Below are positions 44,516 through 56,610 of a DNA stretch of 64,000 nucleotides, one piece after another. The first letter of the stretch is position 1. Each line of letters begins with the position of its first letter. The notes beneath the pieces were generated by a model. That model worked only from the letters and a program-made list of their open reading frames with translations. It had not been told where the DNA came from and did no database searches. Origin of the DNA: Cristatella mucedo (taxonomy: Eukaryota; Bryozoa; Phylactolaemata; Cristatellidae); assembly GCA_009760855.2 (NCBI GenBank), contig WPIO01000041.1, forward strand, positions 2,867,501-2,931,500. Reading direction: 5' to 3'. Made by a program: the position numbers and the translations under genes.

Positions 44516-44870
44516 TAGAGATTGCGAAAGACAGAGATGTAGACAGAAAGAGAGAAAGGAGGGGTGTGGCGTTCGCCTGCTGCTCCTGCTTGTGTAGTTA
44601 GTGCAGCAGCAGCCAGCCACAAATGTATGCCTCACCTGCAGCAGGCGGTTGGGCAATCGACTCGGCGCAGCGTCCGGCCTTGATTTGAGGATATTGCACG
44701 CCACAGCTGCACTCCCCATCTGCGATAAGTCAGCCAGCTCGTTTTTTTGTTCGCGTTGAGAGAACAAAGATTGAGTCTCGTTTATTGTCCACGTCCTCGC
44801 TCGTGTCTCCGTGAGATTCCACAAGAATGGCCGCAGCCGGAGACACTGTCATACAACAGCTGTAAAAGAG

Positions 44871-45324
44871 AGAGAGAGAGAGGGAGGGAGGGAGAGAGAG
44901 AGAGAGAGGGAGGGAGAGAGAGGGAGAGAGAGGGAGAGAGAGGGAGAGGGAGAGGGAGAGAGAGAGAGGGAGAGAGAGGGAGGGAGAGAGAGAGAGGGAG
45001 AGAGAGGGAGGGAGAGGGAGAAGGAGAGGGAGAGAGAGAGGGAGAGCGAGGGAGGGAGGGAGAGAGAGGGAGGGAGGGAGAGAGGGAGAGGGAGAGAGAG
45101 AGGGAGACAGAGAGGGAGAGAGGGGGGAGAGACAGATGGAGAGAGAGAGAGAGGGAAGGAGAGGGAGAGAGAGAGAACGAGGGAGGGAGGGAGAGGGAGA
45201 GAGAGAGGGAGAGAGAGAGAGGGAGAGCGAGGGAGGGAGGGAGAGAGAGGGAGGGAGGGAGAGAGGGAGAGGGAGAGAGAGAGGGAAAGAGAGAGAGAGG
45301 GAGAGAGAGAGAGAGAGAGCGGAA

Positions 45325-45371
<47 letters not shown>

Positions 45372-45433
45372 CGAGAGAGAGGGAGCGAGAGAGAGGGAGC
45401 GAGAGAGAGGGAGCGAGAGAGAGGGAGCGAGAG
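44871..45433 (+). repeat. 565-bp GA-rich purine tract
   Basis: GAGAGAGGGAGG-type units with almost no pyrimidines on the plus strand. The Arg/Glu and Ser/Leu/Pro frames here are artefacts. It lies just upstream of the CpG-rich block. Confidence 0.95.
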
Positions 45434-45479
45434 CGGCCGCTGCTTGTTAAGCCCGTTGGTTTACGAAATCGTGTAGAGG

Positions 45480-46600
45480 AAATTGGTATCGATGCCCAGC
45501 CTAACCGCAAAGCTAGCTGGGACGCCTCGCACCTGCCAGCGCCATCGCCGACGCGACGAGCTGGGCGCCAGTTTTCCGGCGCTGTCCTCTAAAATGTCCC
45601 CGACGAGACGACGCTGGCACTCGATTCTGCCGCTTCGCAAAGATAACCAACGGCGAGCGGCGAGCTAGCTTGGCAATGTAGAGGTTGCTTGTGGAGCAAT
45701 GTCGTGGTATCGCGGCGGTAGCCGCATTACCGGGAGCCGCTCATCGAACACTTGACATTGAGAGCGAAGCGGCCAGCGAAGCGGCTGGATTGAAATGAAA
45801 CAACAGCCTCCGCCCCAGCTGCCGGCGGCTCGTGGCGGCGTCGGGTGGCGAATGCAAATATGACCGCTGGGGCGTGCGCCGGGCCGCCGCGCGTCAGGCG
45901 CAAACAAAGCTGCGGTCGCGGCTAAAGCGCTCTCTCGCCGTTGCGTCTTTGTGGTTATTGTGCCCCCCTCCCCGTCACGGCCGCAGCGCGTTCGGGGATC
46001 GCGCCAGCACCCGCACACCGCGGTTATGCGTTCGTATCAGCTCGGTGCACCTGCTCGGCGGTCCGGCTGAAGCAGGTCGAAGGGACGCGTCGAAGGAAAA
46101 ACCGACTCGGCCGGCGGCAGGCAGGACCCGCCGTGTCGGTCGCAGGACCCGCACAGCGAGCGAGCGGGGCGGCCGCCGCTGCCTACGAACGGCGGGACGC
46201 CGAGTCGACGCCGCAGGGTACGTACGGCTCCGCTGGACACGCCCACCGGCAACTAATAGCTTGAGTCGAGGCGACTTATGGCCATGAGCGGCGGCTTTCG
46301 GGGTGCGGCGCTACGCTAAGCCTGTCTCCGCTGCCGCTAATCATGACTGATAGCTGGCCGGCGGCCGGCTTGACCTGGCCCGCAGCTGCAGACGCACTGG
46401 CCGAGCGCCTAGCCGTCTGCAGCTGTATCGGCGGGTGGGGACGCCGCGGTCATGGAGAGGAAGTGGCAAGGTAAGCGCGACCGACCGTGCACTGAATTAC
46501 CAATGGTCCAGAGCAGCGCGGCGGCAGGGGCCGGCGGCGGCAGGCGGAGGGCGGTTCGTGAAATGAAGCCCATCGCGAGCTTGGTAAAGAAGCAAATCAC
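45480..46600. promoter_or_regulatory. CpG-rich block, possible promoter
   Basis: Dense in CG dinucleotides compared with the flanks. It holds a 12-bp inverted repeat (46383-46394 with 46414-46425) and the ATG-to-donor candidate exon at 46452. No TATA box is evident. Confidence 0.4.
46452..46470 (+). CDS. Candidate 19-nt first coding exon (MERKWQ)
   Basis: ATG in a reasonable context (GCGGTCATGG) opens six codons, MERKWQ, and then CAAG|GTAAGC, a strong donor, in phase 1. It sits inside a CpG-rich block and directly after a hairpin. The frame is too short to identify. The next exon is not found. The call rests on the adjacency of a start codon and a donor, which can occur by chance. Confidence 0.2.
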
Positions 46601-46783
46601 AGTTTTCGACGAATCAGCGAAAGGAACCTAGACCTTAGACCTTTTTGGCGGTCTGCCACAATACGGCTACGTACATGGAAATGTGCCCTGAGTACGTTAA
46701 GTTCCAAAAGATCTGCGTGTGCCCACACAGTTGCTATTTGGAGTCACGATAGGGCGTGCAAAAATCAAGCGTTATGCATGTAC

Positions 46784-46895
46784 GCCGAGCTGGTTTTGCC
46801 CATTGGTTAGGGTGCTCGCCACGAACAAGGTCTGACCGAGGTCGTGGGCTCGAGCCCCGTGGCATACGTATGCGAAACGCCTGAATTGAGATTTT
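46784..46895 (+). mobile_element. SINE-B, 3' decayed
   Basis: Head GCCGAGCTGGTTTTGCCCAT, B box GGGCTCGAGCCCC and CGAAACGCCTGAATTGAGAT; the terminal half of the hairpin is lost. Confidence 0.75.
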
Positions 46896-46937
46896 AGGTA
46901 TTCGCATGCCCCTTCCCACTGCTAGACTTCCTTCCCT

Positions 46938-47870
46938 CTGTAATGTAATGTATCTCCGTCAGTAACTCAACAGACTTCATCTCAAGCAACAAAGAGAAAG
47001 TGGGAAGCATAGCAGAGTCAGGAGAGCAGTTGAGGTAGTGAGTAGCATGGAAGTAGCAGCTCAGGACCGCTGGAAAGGATGAGCCATAGTCGGTAGCAGG
47101 AGAGTAGTTGTCGTTGCGTAAGAATCGTGGAGTCTAGGACCTGCAGAGCTAAAGCTTCTGTCGCCAAAGGCCTTTAAGCGGAGGAATGGGACAGCAAATT
47201 TATTGTCCACACAGGACCTGAGGGCACGAACAGGCTGAAACTGATGCAGCAGTTCAGCTAGGTACGAAGGAGCCAAGCCGTGGCGGGCCTTGTGGGTCAG
47301 CGTAAGAACTTTGCTCTGTATCCGTTGATCAACCGGCAGCCATCCTAGCTGTTTTAGCAAAGGAGACACTCGGTCAAACCTCTGGGACTTGAAAACTAGC
47401 CTTGCAGCCATATTCATAGCCGTTTGTAGTGGCCCAGTTACTTTCTTTGGTAGCCCAGCCAGAAGGGAATTACAATAATCAAGCCGAGACAGAACTAAGG
47501 AGCTAGTTAAATGTTTTGCAAGCCACTGTGGAAGACTGCTCCTAATCTTGGATAGGGATCGGACGTGATAGCAAGCTGTAGAAGCAGTCTTCTGAATGAA
47601 GCTTTTAAAATTGAGGCAGCTGTCGAAAAACGGCACATTGATTTCGAGCACGTGGTGATGGTCGCACAATAGCATCACCTATTAGAAGAGTACAGCATTT
47701 TAATCCAGCCACACGCTTAGGGTGTCCTATGAGCAGCAGTTTGGTTTTATCATCATTTAGTTTTAAGAAATTTTCCAACATCCAGGATCTAATGTCGGCA
47801 AGGCAAGCATTCAGCTTATCAGTTGCTGCAGCAGATTCCGACGGTTCGAATGACAGATACTTGCTGGTAG
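46938..47870 (-). mobile_element. LINE family B copy
   Basis: Minus-strand frames: [51 protein letters not shown], then after shifts CLNFKSFIQKTASTACYHVR, SRLDYCNSLLAGLPKKVTGP and LGWLPVDQRIQSKVLTLTHK. It ends near AATGTAATGTATCTCCGTC. It reaches further toward the RT core than the 19500 copy. A deletion at about 46968 and frameshifts near 47640 break it. Confidence 0.85.
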
Positions 47871-47892
47871 GCCCCCATCTCCCTTGATAAAT

Positions 47893-48068
47893 AGAGCTGA
47901 TAATCTAGCTGATTAAACAGCCTCTTTTTGTATAGCGACAGAAGAGCCTTTATGGCAATCACCACTGCTTGCAGTGGCGATGAAGAATCGCCCGCCGCAG
48001 GAATCGAACCCACGGCCTCGGGACCGAGGTCGTGAAAGTAACCGCCTTACCTAGTGTGCCATCAGGGC
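47893..48068 (-). mobile_element. SINE-A copy
   Basis: Minus strand: CTGATGGCACACTAGGTAAG, an anticodon-arm-like stem ACGACCTCGG/CCGAGGCCGT, B box GGTTCGATTCC, body GCCATAAAGGCTCTTCTGTC and tail AGGCTGTTTAATCAGCTAGA. Well preserved, next to the truncated 5' side of LINE B. Confidence 0.85.
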
Positions 48069-48250
48069 TCCTTCCCCCCTGGTAAGCTCTTACCTCCGGT
48101 AGACCTTTTCCCCTGGGAGGCCCAACCCCTGGGTAGGTCCCTCCCTCGTTGGTGGCCTGTGGTAGGCCCCTTTCCCCTGTTAGACTCTCGTCCCCCTGTG
48201 AGACCCCCTTCCCCCTTGGTAGATTCTTTTCCCCCTTGGTAGGCTCTCAA
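48069..48250 (+). repeat. ~21-bp C-rich minisatellite
   Basis: Variants of CCCCTTGGTAGGCTCTTT recur about eight times. Confidence 0.75.
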
Positions 48251-48892
48251 TAGTTGCTGGCCAATAATGCAAGCCTTCCGGGCGCTGCCGTAGCCGACTA
48301 GGCTAGCGTCTTGTCGGCCTGCTCCGGCTATGGGAATACGGTTATGCACCGTACTCCACCGCTCGGAGCATATTCGCGAGCCAGTACGGCTTCAAGCCGC
48401 GGCAAACTGAACCCCGGCATGAACTCGGACCCGGCCACCAGCAGAGGGAGCTATTCATTGGACAGCCATTATTTAAGAGCCGGCTGCCGCGCTGGTTTTT
48501 GTTTTTGAGTAGCCGACCCTTCGCTGGGCCCCGCCGCTCGGCGGTGCCACGGGCTGCACCCGATGTTGGCGCATTAGTCGATTTCAGACCGTCGGGTATA
48601 TTCCAGCCATTTTTCGTAGCCCTCGGCCGTTGGCTCCGAGGGAGAAATCCTTACTTGGCGAATTCAAAGGAGGAGGCGGTCGAAGCTCGCTTTCTAATTG
48701 CGTCAAGAGAAGTCGTACGCCTTCTGATCACTGAAGTGCGTGGCTTTCTTTGACCCCGTGTGCTTTTCTCAACCTTGTCGGCGCGCTCTCATTGGCTAGC
48801 ATTTCGTGCTGTATTCCATGTGCGTTCGTGTGGGCTATATTTACAGGTATGTATATATACTATTATATTATAATATTGATATTATAATATGA

Positions 48893-49030
48893 TATCATAT
48901 TCATTTGCATAGCACCCTAGGTGAACTTCCTTCTAAACAGGCGCTTTACAAATGCCGCAGAGGCTCGACCCCACGACTACGCATGTCGAAGGCAAGGTTC
49001 CTGACCCCTTGACCCCTTGGGCCAAATCAG
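48893..49030 (-). mobile_element. SINE-B, decayed
   Basis: The minus strand shows the hairpin in weak form near 48900-48950 and the head GATTTGGCCCAAGGGGTCAA. The element borders an AT palindromic stretch (48858-48895). Confidence 0.55.
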
Positions 49031-49039
49031 GACAAATAC

Positions 49040-50700
49040 CACATCAGCCAAACCGCCACAAAACAGCAATGGCATTCAGCCATGCTTCCGCTTTGACTGC
49101 GTATGTGACCTATTACGACCTTATATGGCCCGTTGCGGCCTAGCATGGCCTACGGCTTTCCTATGCATTTGAACTTCAGTTTCGGCTGTCGATTTCCTTG
49201 TTGAAAGGCAATTCGCCAGACGGTTGTGTCTGTCGGAGCTACACAAGGTCGCGAATGCATTCATCTACTTATTGTTGTGTGACAGTGCTCCGGCGGCTGC
49301 TGCTATAATGGGAGTCTCACGGAGACACAGCGGGTGCTCGTGGGCGGTTAACGAGACTCTTCATTCCTCTCAGCGGGCACATATACGGGAGCCCAATCAA
49401 TTGCAGCAGACGGCACGAAACATAACCTGCATTAGTGGCCCGACGCTGCACTATTGACAACAGGTGAGGCAGGTGCATTAGTGTCAGGCGATTCGCTAAT
49501 TACAGCAGAAGCCACTGGCTCACACTACATTATTGCAGCGACTGCAGCCGGCAGTTAGTGTGGCCCTTCAAGAATACGCAAATACGATTTTTTCTTAACC
49601 TGTACAACAAGCGTGTGCAGTTAGTTTACTTTTAGAAAGTCAGCTGTGCAATGCGTTTGAGTCGGATTTATTGACTCCACCGGTCGCAACAGAGCGGTGT
49701 GTTGTTGAATGTTATTCGTCTTCATCACCGCAGAATCCTTAATCGGACGCGAAGATTGGCGCGATTGCTAGAACCAATGATTACCAAACTACGAAGTAGT
49801 CACGTGCCTAAAAAAATTGTATCACATACCGTTGATCTTGGCCTCTCGAGGGGTGGAGGCGGAGAGAAGGATTGTTCCTCGCGATCGAGAGTGCTTTGCT
49901 TGGCGCTGGCTCCATGCAGTGCAGCTGTATGCAGTTCGCCGGCCGCGGGCTCGCTGCTGCATCCATCTGAGCATGCGCGAGACACAGCGAGCCGTCGCGA
50001 TGAGCACACAGCGAGCCTGAGTATTGTTGTGAGCTAGCTGATCTCTGCAGCTGCAGTACATAGCGCGACGAGAGTCCACGAGAGTAGGGTCGCACCCGTT
50101 AGGGCTAGGCTGCTGACCAGCCGACTATCAGGTAGGCGACGGCACGTGCCGAGTGTTGTCTTCGCACACATCGACCGCATCTCTCATGCCAGCGGACTAT
50201 TGTAGTCGGCTGTTGGGCCAGCACCGTTCGGCACTTCCGGGACAAAAGCACAATGGCTCTGAATGAATGCCGACTATTTGCTCTTGCCTCGAGCAACGAA
50301 GCCAAGCTAAATAGCAACCTGCCACTGCTGCTGTGACCGGCGTCGAAGCCTCGGCAAGCAGTTGTCTGCGTTTTTGTTACGCCTACCGTCCACAGGAAGT
50401 CGCTCTCCAAAGGGATGCACGCTTACATGCTGGTACCTCAGTTGTCCCACTCCTTCCAAAGGAAGCCACACTCAGTAGATATAGAATGCAGGTTTACACA
50501 CTACTTCGATTCGCTCTCCTTCCTGTCGCTCAGCAAGCTTCTAGAAACATCTTGCGAAAGAGCAGCGTCGGAGCGCGAGTCGATGTTGTTGTTTATATGC
50601 AATAGCGTCGGCTGTGAGCCGCCCTGCACAGCAGGTGGCCAGGCGAGCACAGAAAGCTACAGTATAGGTGAGCTTATTCTGAAAATCGTCGCCATTCGGT
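49040..50700. other. No recognised gene
   Basis: Several frames of 60-110 residues on both strands with no domain or good splice context. Confidence 0.3.
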
Positions 50701-50701
50701 G

Positions 50702-50704
<3 letters not shown>

Positions 50705-50766
<62 letters not shown>

Positions 50767-50851
50767 CGCGCGTGTGCGTGTGTGTGTGTGTGTGTGTGCG
50801 TGTGTGTGTGTGTGTGCGCGCGCGCGTGTGTGTGTGTCTCTCTCTCTCTCT

Positions 50852-50900
<49 letters not shown>
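50705..50900 (+). repeat. (TG)n/(CG) tract joined to (CT)n tract
   Basis: Alternating TG/CG at 50705-50838 passes directly into CT repeats to about 50898. The Cys/Val and Arg/Glu frames are artefacts. Confidence 0.95.
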
Positions 50901-50903
<3 letters not shown>

Positions 50904-50934
50904 GTGCGTGCGAGTTCGCGTGTTCACGCAGGTG

Positions 50935-51440
50935 TGTAAAGGGTGGGGTACACTCGTTCACGCGAGACGCCATTAAGTTCAGGCGATTCTATCGATGTAA
51001 GCATTTACGAGCATGTCCCTACTGCGTGCTTTCGCGGTGCCAGCTTTGCTCGGAGAGCTGTAATCCATCACTGCCGCGATGACCCGGATTGTGCAATTGT
51101 AGGTAGCCGATAGCCGGTACGGTAGCAGCCATAGGCCACCGCGTCCCAAGCGCTCGCGCTCCAGTGTCTGCGTCGACGCATTTATACGCGCACCCTGATT
51201 CGTTTCGATCGTTATCCGTCGTCTTCCAACTGGCTCCTACTGGCTCCTACCACGTCGGCTCGACGCAGTAAAATCACGTGACTGTGACGCCGCTTGCCCG
51301 TTTTGCAGTTGCTATTAACTTTTTCCAAAGGAACCCTGCTTATCCCAAGCGATAGGGAAAAGAGGCGAGCCGACTCTTCGAGATCAGCCGGCTCTACAGC
51401 TAGTGGACCGGAAGCCGCTGTCCTGCCAAGAAGCGAGCAA
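50935..51440. other. No recognised gene
   Basis: Unique-looking sequence; the block CAACTGGCTCCTACTGGCTC shows a short duplication near 51228-51250. Confidence 0.3.
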
Positions 51441-51444
51441 ATTC

Positions 51445-51530
51445 TGTATACAGCATCTGTAAAGTGCCCAGAAAGAGATCCAGCCCTCTGAGGGGCTTTG
51501 CAAATGTATTACTATTCTTATCATCAAACC
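51445..51530 (+). mobile_element. LINE family A 3' hairpin fragment
   Basis: CATCTGTAAAGTGCCCAGAA, then GAGATCCAGCCCTCTGAGGG and a TATTACTATTC end. Confidence 0.5.
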
Positions 51531-51539
51531 TAGCCACGC

Positions 51540-52890
51540 CCGTTGCCGGCGGCTGGAGATGGACTGGCGGCCATGACCTTGCGGCACGCTTTTAAGGCCC
51601 CACTTTGTCTGGCTACTTAGCGAACAGCGGTTCCTGTAAGAAAGGATTTTGGTCACACTTGCTCATTGAAATATGGGGCGGGTGTGTTCTGTATGGTTTG
51701 CTGATGATTTCTACAGACCCGAGCTGAGCAACACATTGTCACAGTCCTGTCAGACAGAATGCCAATACTGGACTCGGTGCTGCTGCTATAGAGCTGATGC
51801 GACCAGATTACTTATGTGAACTCTCCCCCCACTGTATTTCCCATCATGCACGCGCCCGCGGAAGTGACTCTGGAACTTTCGGCTTGTAAAGTCCCACTCG
51901 AGGTCTACTAAGCGCTCTTTCTTGCCCGCGCTCTTCGATGACCCCGTTGGACCAAAATGGGCGCTCAGGCTCTTGCCCTCTGACCCTGCCCTGTGGCAAA
52001 GACGGGCTGCCAGCCCTCATCTGCCTAAGTCCTCTCGCGTTCGCCTGCTCGGCCGGCCGCGTCCGTGGACGGCGCGCCGAGCTTCGCATTCATTCTTCGG
52101 CCCGACTGCGAAGCCCGCGCCGAGCGCTCGCGCACACCCGGTTCAAAGTAGTTTATAGAGGCGTCGCTCTCTCAAAGGACAACCGCGATGTAATTCTTTG
52201 TATGCCTCCGGTGGCCCCCCCCCGTTTTACCCCTGGACTGCGGCGTCGGCTCACTGAGGGTCGCGGGGTCGCAAAAAGAATTCGCTCGCCTTCCGGTCGA
52301 TAGAGATCTTTCCAGCAAGGCCGAGCTGCTGCCATGGCTGAGCGTGTGAAATCAGATAGACATTGCAATCTAACGGCTAGCAATTGCACCATTTTTCACC
52401 CTGGCCTGGCCCCCATGTCAGGGCTCCGAGGTCTGGACGCTGCTGAACAGACGTCACACGGTCGGCCACGGTCTGGCAGTTGAGAAGCCATTCGTCTGGT
52501 CGCTCTCGGGCTCGCGGCTGCTGCTGCTGCTGCTCGCTGCTGCCTTTCGCAGCTCCCGCCGTTCGTGCTCGAATGGGCTGAGGGGGGCTGAGGGTGGGGG
52601 GGGGCTGAGGGTGGTGGGGGGGCTGTGACCTACCGCGTAGCCTGCACCCTACAGCCCCCTATCTCCAGCTGGCGACGCTAAGCTCATGCGAACGAAATTT
52701 ATGGCGCCGCCAATAACTCGTGCTTCGGGTCGCGTATGTAAACGCGAGCACGCGCGGCGCGGACAGGTGCGATTCGCGCCCTGGCGGCACGCTGTCAGAC
52801 GCAGTGGCACTATTGGCTTTTCGCAGAAAGCCAAGTCCAAGGCGAGATCCGACAGAGCCACTTCTGACGAGGAGAAATCTCACGCACCGA
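51540..52890. other. No recognised gene; G-rich block and CTG run
   Basis: A CTG run is at 52518-52540 and a GGGCTGAGGGTGGGG-type repeat at 52575-52625. Open frames on both strands near 51844-52300 lack domains. Confidence 0.35.
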
Positions 52891-52899
52891 ACGGAGAGC

Positions 52900-53204
52900 A
52901 AGAGAGAGAGAGAGAGAGAGGGAGAGAGAAGAGGAGGAGAGAGGGAGAGAGAAGAGGTGGAGAGAGGGAGAGAGAGAGAGAGAAGAGGGGGAGAGAGGGA
53001 GAGAGGGAGAGAGAAGGGGGGAGAGAGAGAGTAACAGAAACAGAGAAACAGAGACAGAAATAGAGACAGGGAGAGACAGAGACAGACAGGGACAGAGACA
53101 GAGAGACAGGGACAGAGACAGACAGAGACAGACAGGGACAGAGACAGAGAGAGAAAGAGACAGATGAACAGACAGGCAGACAGAAATAGAGAGACAGAGA
53201 GATC

Positions 53205-53242
<38 letters not shown>
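52900..53242 (+). repeat. GA / GACAGA microsatellite block
   Basis: GA-rich to about 53030, then GACAGA and GACAGG units, then (GA)n again. Confidence 0.95.
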
Positions 53243-53244
<2 letters not shown>

Positions 53245-53467
53245 CAGACAGGCAGACATTTAGACAGAGAGGTAGGTCTATGCAGGCAGGTAGGTCTAGC
53301 CCCAGACGTGCACCGTACTGTACGCCCAGAAGGTGGCGAACGGCGAGCGAGATACGCTGAAATAATCATCCGAATTCACCGCCATTATTTACCAGGCGGA
53401 CGAGCTGCGGTTTAGGCCAGTTGGGGAATGACGAGTTTCCGAAATAGCTTGAATGTTAGATATAACT

Positions 53468-53805
53468 CTGTATCTCCGTCAGTAACTCCGCAAAGTCATA
53501 AAGACCATGTGGGTGTTACGCAGGAGAGTTTTGTATAGCGCACTCACAGCCTAAGCGGCTTTCGGTACGCATTCGGTAGCCAACAGACTTCGTCTCACGC
53601 AAGAAAAAGAAAGTGGGAAGCATAGCAGAGTCAGGAGAGCAGTTGAGGTAGTGAGTAGCATAGAAGTAGCAGTTCAGGACCGCTGAAAAAGATGTGCCAT
53701 AGTCGGCAGTTGGAGAGTAGATGTCGTTGCGTAAGAATTGTGGAAGCGAGTTCCACAGTCTAGGACCTGCAGAGCTAAAGTTTCTGTCGCCAACTGCCAT
53801 TTGCA
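53468..53805 (-). mobile_element. LINE family B 3' end
   Basis: Near-identical to the 19500 copy from its 3' end through AGPRLWNSLPQFL, then an abrupt break into unrelated sequence. Confidence 0.8.
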
Positions 53806-53809
53806 TAGA

Positions 53810-55360
53810 GCCACGCTCAAACCAGCAGGCAAGCTCACAAGAAGACACTCGGGACGACCAGTTAGTAGGTTCCCTGGTTAGAGGCATGCACTCATAATCG
53901 TGCACGGTAAGCACGGGTCAAGCACACAGAGGCAAGGTCACCGGAACGCAGGGAAAGCTGAGCGGAACAGGTTCGTCTTTTGCTAAGACCTACGCACGTC
54001 GTTCAAAGTCATTTCGGGTAGTGACAGAAGCCGGATGCGAGCCGGCAACATCTTTGAACGTGCTAGCCTCAACTTCCGCTGGTATTTATGAACAGCCAAA
54101 CCTGTCTCGCGGCTCTCTTGTACAACTCAGAGGAAGTAGCAAATTACTGTGCCGTCAAAATCCTACGCATTTAGAGACGGCTAGCTCGCCCGTCCAAGGG
54201 CTCTAGTCAGCAGTCAAGGGTCAAGGCTGGCTCGAATGGAGCGAAGCTCCAGTGTTGCTCTGCTTTGGGGCTTTCGGTTAGGAGTTGCCACCAAGTTTCT
54301 GTCGCCACTTCTGTGAGCCGCAGCCACTGCCGCCATCTCAGAAGTCGCAGCCGGCCGCCATGGTTACTCTGAGAGCCCGAGCTTGCTCAATTACTTGTAT
54401 CCTGAGCGTTAGAGCTTGCTTAATTACTTGTATCCTGAGCGTTACTTTCTAGATAATCTGTTCCTAGCTGATTTTGATTGGATACTAATCCAAAACCGCA
54501 CTCGTGAGCAGGATAAAGAAGCGATGCTGCTCAATGGGCGTTAGCTTAGATCTCCTTAGGCACGCATTTTTACTTTAAGATCTACTTCGGCGTAGCCACT
54601 CTCCCCAGCTTAGCCACTCTCCGCAGAGTAACTGCTCTTCTGCTTACCCAGGTGCAAAGCCTGCTTCTACAAGTTGTTTACACGGTGAGCTGTTGACTCG
54701 ATGGCACGATGAGAGCGATCAGAGACGAGGATTCGTCGTAGGGCAGAAGGCAGACCTGCTACTGAAAATAGACCGTCTGGCAAGAGCGGTGGTTTGCTAT
54801 CACGGATTGGTTTGTCATCACTTGCAGAATTTAATGATTTGTCACACTATCCTGAACAAGTTGGTGAGGGTTCCGAGTCGGACCCCTCTGAATTGGAAAA
54901 AATCCCGAGCAGCTAAGGGTGGCCACAGATTTTTAAGGATGCCTTTAAGATTATAGTAAGTCTCGCTTAGCTTGACATCGCGTTAATGACTCAACTTTAG
55001 TTTTAAGGTACCCAAGGATGGACAGCAACAAGGTGTTCTTGTTGCGTGCCATACGTCGGCATGTTGTACATTCACTCCATGTGGCCAAGATGAATAAATA
55101 AAAAGAACCCGATATTCAGAGACCAAGAAAAACCTGGTGTAATTGTTTAGCATAGTCACGGACAGTAAGTCAATCACAGAACGTTGTCTGGACGGATTTT
55201 GTTGTGGATGCTGTGGCTGTTTATCGCGATTTGCCTCACGAGGTATCAGATGTGCATCTCCTGTAAGCTTAGGTAGAACAGCCGTAACATTCTCTGTGCG
55301 TATATCAGTTGTGGGACTTCACGGCGATGCTCTACCGCTAAGCATTCGACCATGCTTCCT
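53810..55360. other. No recognised gene
   Basis: A duplicated segment lies at 54385-54445 (ATTACTTGTATCCTGAGCGT appears twice). No domain in the small frames. Confidence 0.35.
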
Positions 55361-55364
55361 TTGC

Positions 55365-55440
55365 CACATATGTAAAGTGCCTAGGAAGAGACTGTGTTAT
55401 CCATGGGCGCTTTTACGACTGTATTATTATTGCTATTGTT
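55365..55440 (+). mobile_element. LINE family A 3' hairpin fragment
   Basis: CATATGTAAAGTGCCTAGGA, then the decayed loop and GGGCGCTTTTACGACTGTAT followed by TTATTATTG. Confidence 0.55.
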
Positions 55441-55444
55441 TTAT

Positions 55445-56360
55445 TTATCCTCAGCGTGACTACTCTTCTCTTCGTAGCTACTCTTCCGTGCTGCGTCCAT
55501 CGCGTTTGGTCTCAACCTGATGTAAAGGCGCCGACGATAATAGCCCGAAGCTGCGGCACTGCGTTTCCGAAGCAGGAGTTTTGCTTAGCAGTGCCGCTAC
55601 ACTGCTTAAAGCTACCAATAACCTTCTCAGTGCCAATCTCCACGCCGCACGTAGCTTAAGCTACGGGAAATGGAACCCCTAGTCACATTTAACTGTGCAA
55701 AATGCTGCTTACCAGCCCAGGCCCCGATGGCGTCCGGACACGCCGTCGCCCGTCGCTTGTGCCGCGATGGCCTGACCGGCTTGCTTCGATTTCCATTTTC
55801 CCTACACATTTTCATTAGCGACCGACCGACCGACCACGATCCCCGTAAGCATCACGTGGCATCGCCACCTCGAAAGACTTCTCGTGAATTGCTCCTCGCC
55901 ATATTGTTTGTGCGATCTTCATCCTTCACCCCCAGGTGACTAGCAGATTTAGATATAGTAAATATATAGAGATATATTAGACCAGGAATTGAAAAACATT
56001 ATTTCCCCGTTGCCAACGGTGCCATGTATGGCATCAGCTGGCTGTCAGAATGGGCCTTACCGTCGTTCTGGACAACTTTTCGCCCCGTCGGATTAGCACG
56101 ACAACCTATCGATCTGATCTCTCGGGGATACAAAGAAGATTATCTGGAAGCTGCTGGCTTCTCCTAGGATCCCCTCTTTAGATCGCCTTGGCTTCGCTTG
56201 AAATATTGGCCGTCCAAACGTATCGGCTTTCTTTTCATTAAAGTCTTAGCATCTGTACTGCGTTTGTGAAAAGTCCGCCTTAGCCGCTTAGTTCAACCTC
56301 GTGCTTCCCTTGCCCGACCCACCTGTCAAGTCTTTTGTTCCATGGGCCTACGGCATTTGG
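55445..56360. other. No recognised gene; 16-bp palindrome
   Basis: CGTAGCTTAAGCTACG near 55650 is a perfect palindrome. Nothing else could be named. Confidence 0.35.
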
Positions 56361-56364
56361 GGGT

Positions 56365-56610
56365 ATAGGAATTGCTGGGCCTGCAGGACGTAATGCTACA
56401 AGAGAGCACAGCCCGCCCCCCCCCGCCCCCGGTGGGTGGGGTACACAGGAATTGTGCCGAGCCAGCAGGACGCGATGCTACAAGAGAGCACTGCAGCGGC
56501 CATTAGGCGCTATAGCAGTGCGGCCAATAGGGATGCAGCGATTGCTGAGCCAGCAGGAAGTGACGCTGGGTGGGAGGGGACACGGGAATTGCTGAGCAAT
56601 CAGAATGAGT
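56365..56610 (+). repeat. ~85-bp tandem repeat, 3 diverged copies
   Basis: GGAATTG...GCC(T/A)GCAGGACG, then ATGCTACAAGAGAGCAC, recurs at about 56367, 56448 and 56539, with a C-rich run at 56408-56430. Confidence 0.7.

Noticed and set aside
44747-45592. 281- and 242-residue frames across the GA tract
   Set aside because: They are Arg/Glu or Ser/Leu/Pro strings dictated by the purine repeat; open on both strands and several frames at once.
51844-52303. Divergent frames in a CpG-moderate region
   Set aside because: Frames on both strands mirror each other and lack any recognisable motif.
55670-55939. 89-residue frame with Cys-rich start
   Set aside because: No domain, no splice support, and an open frame of this length is expected by chance in this GC range.
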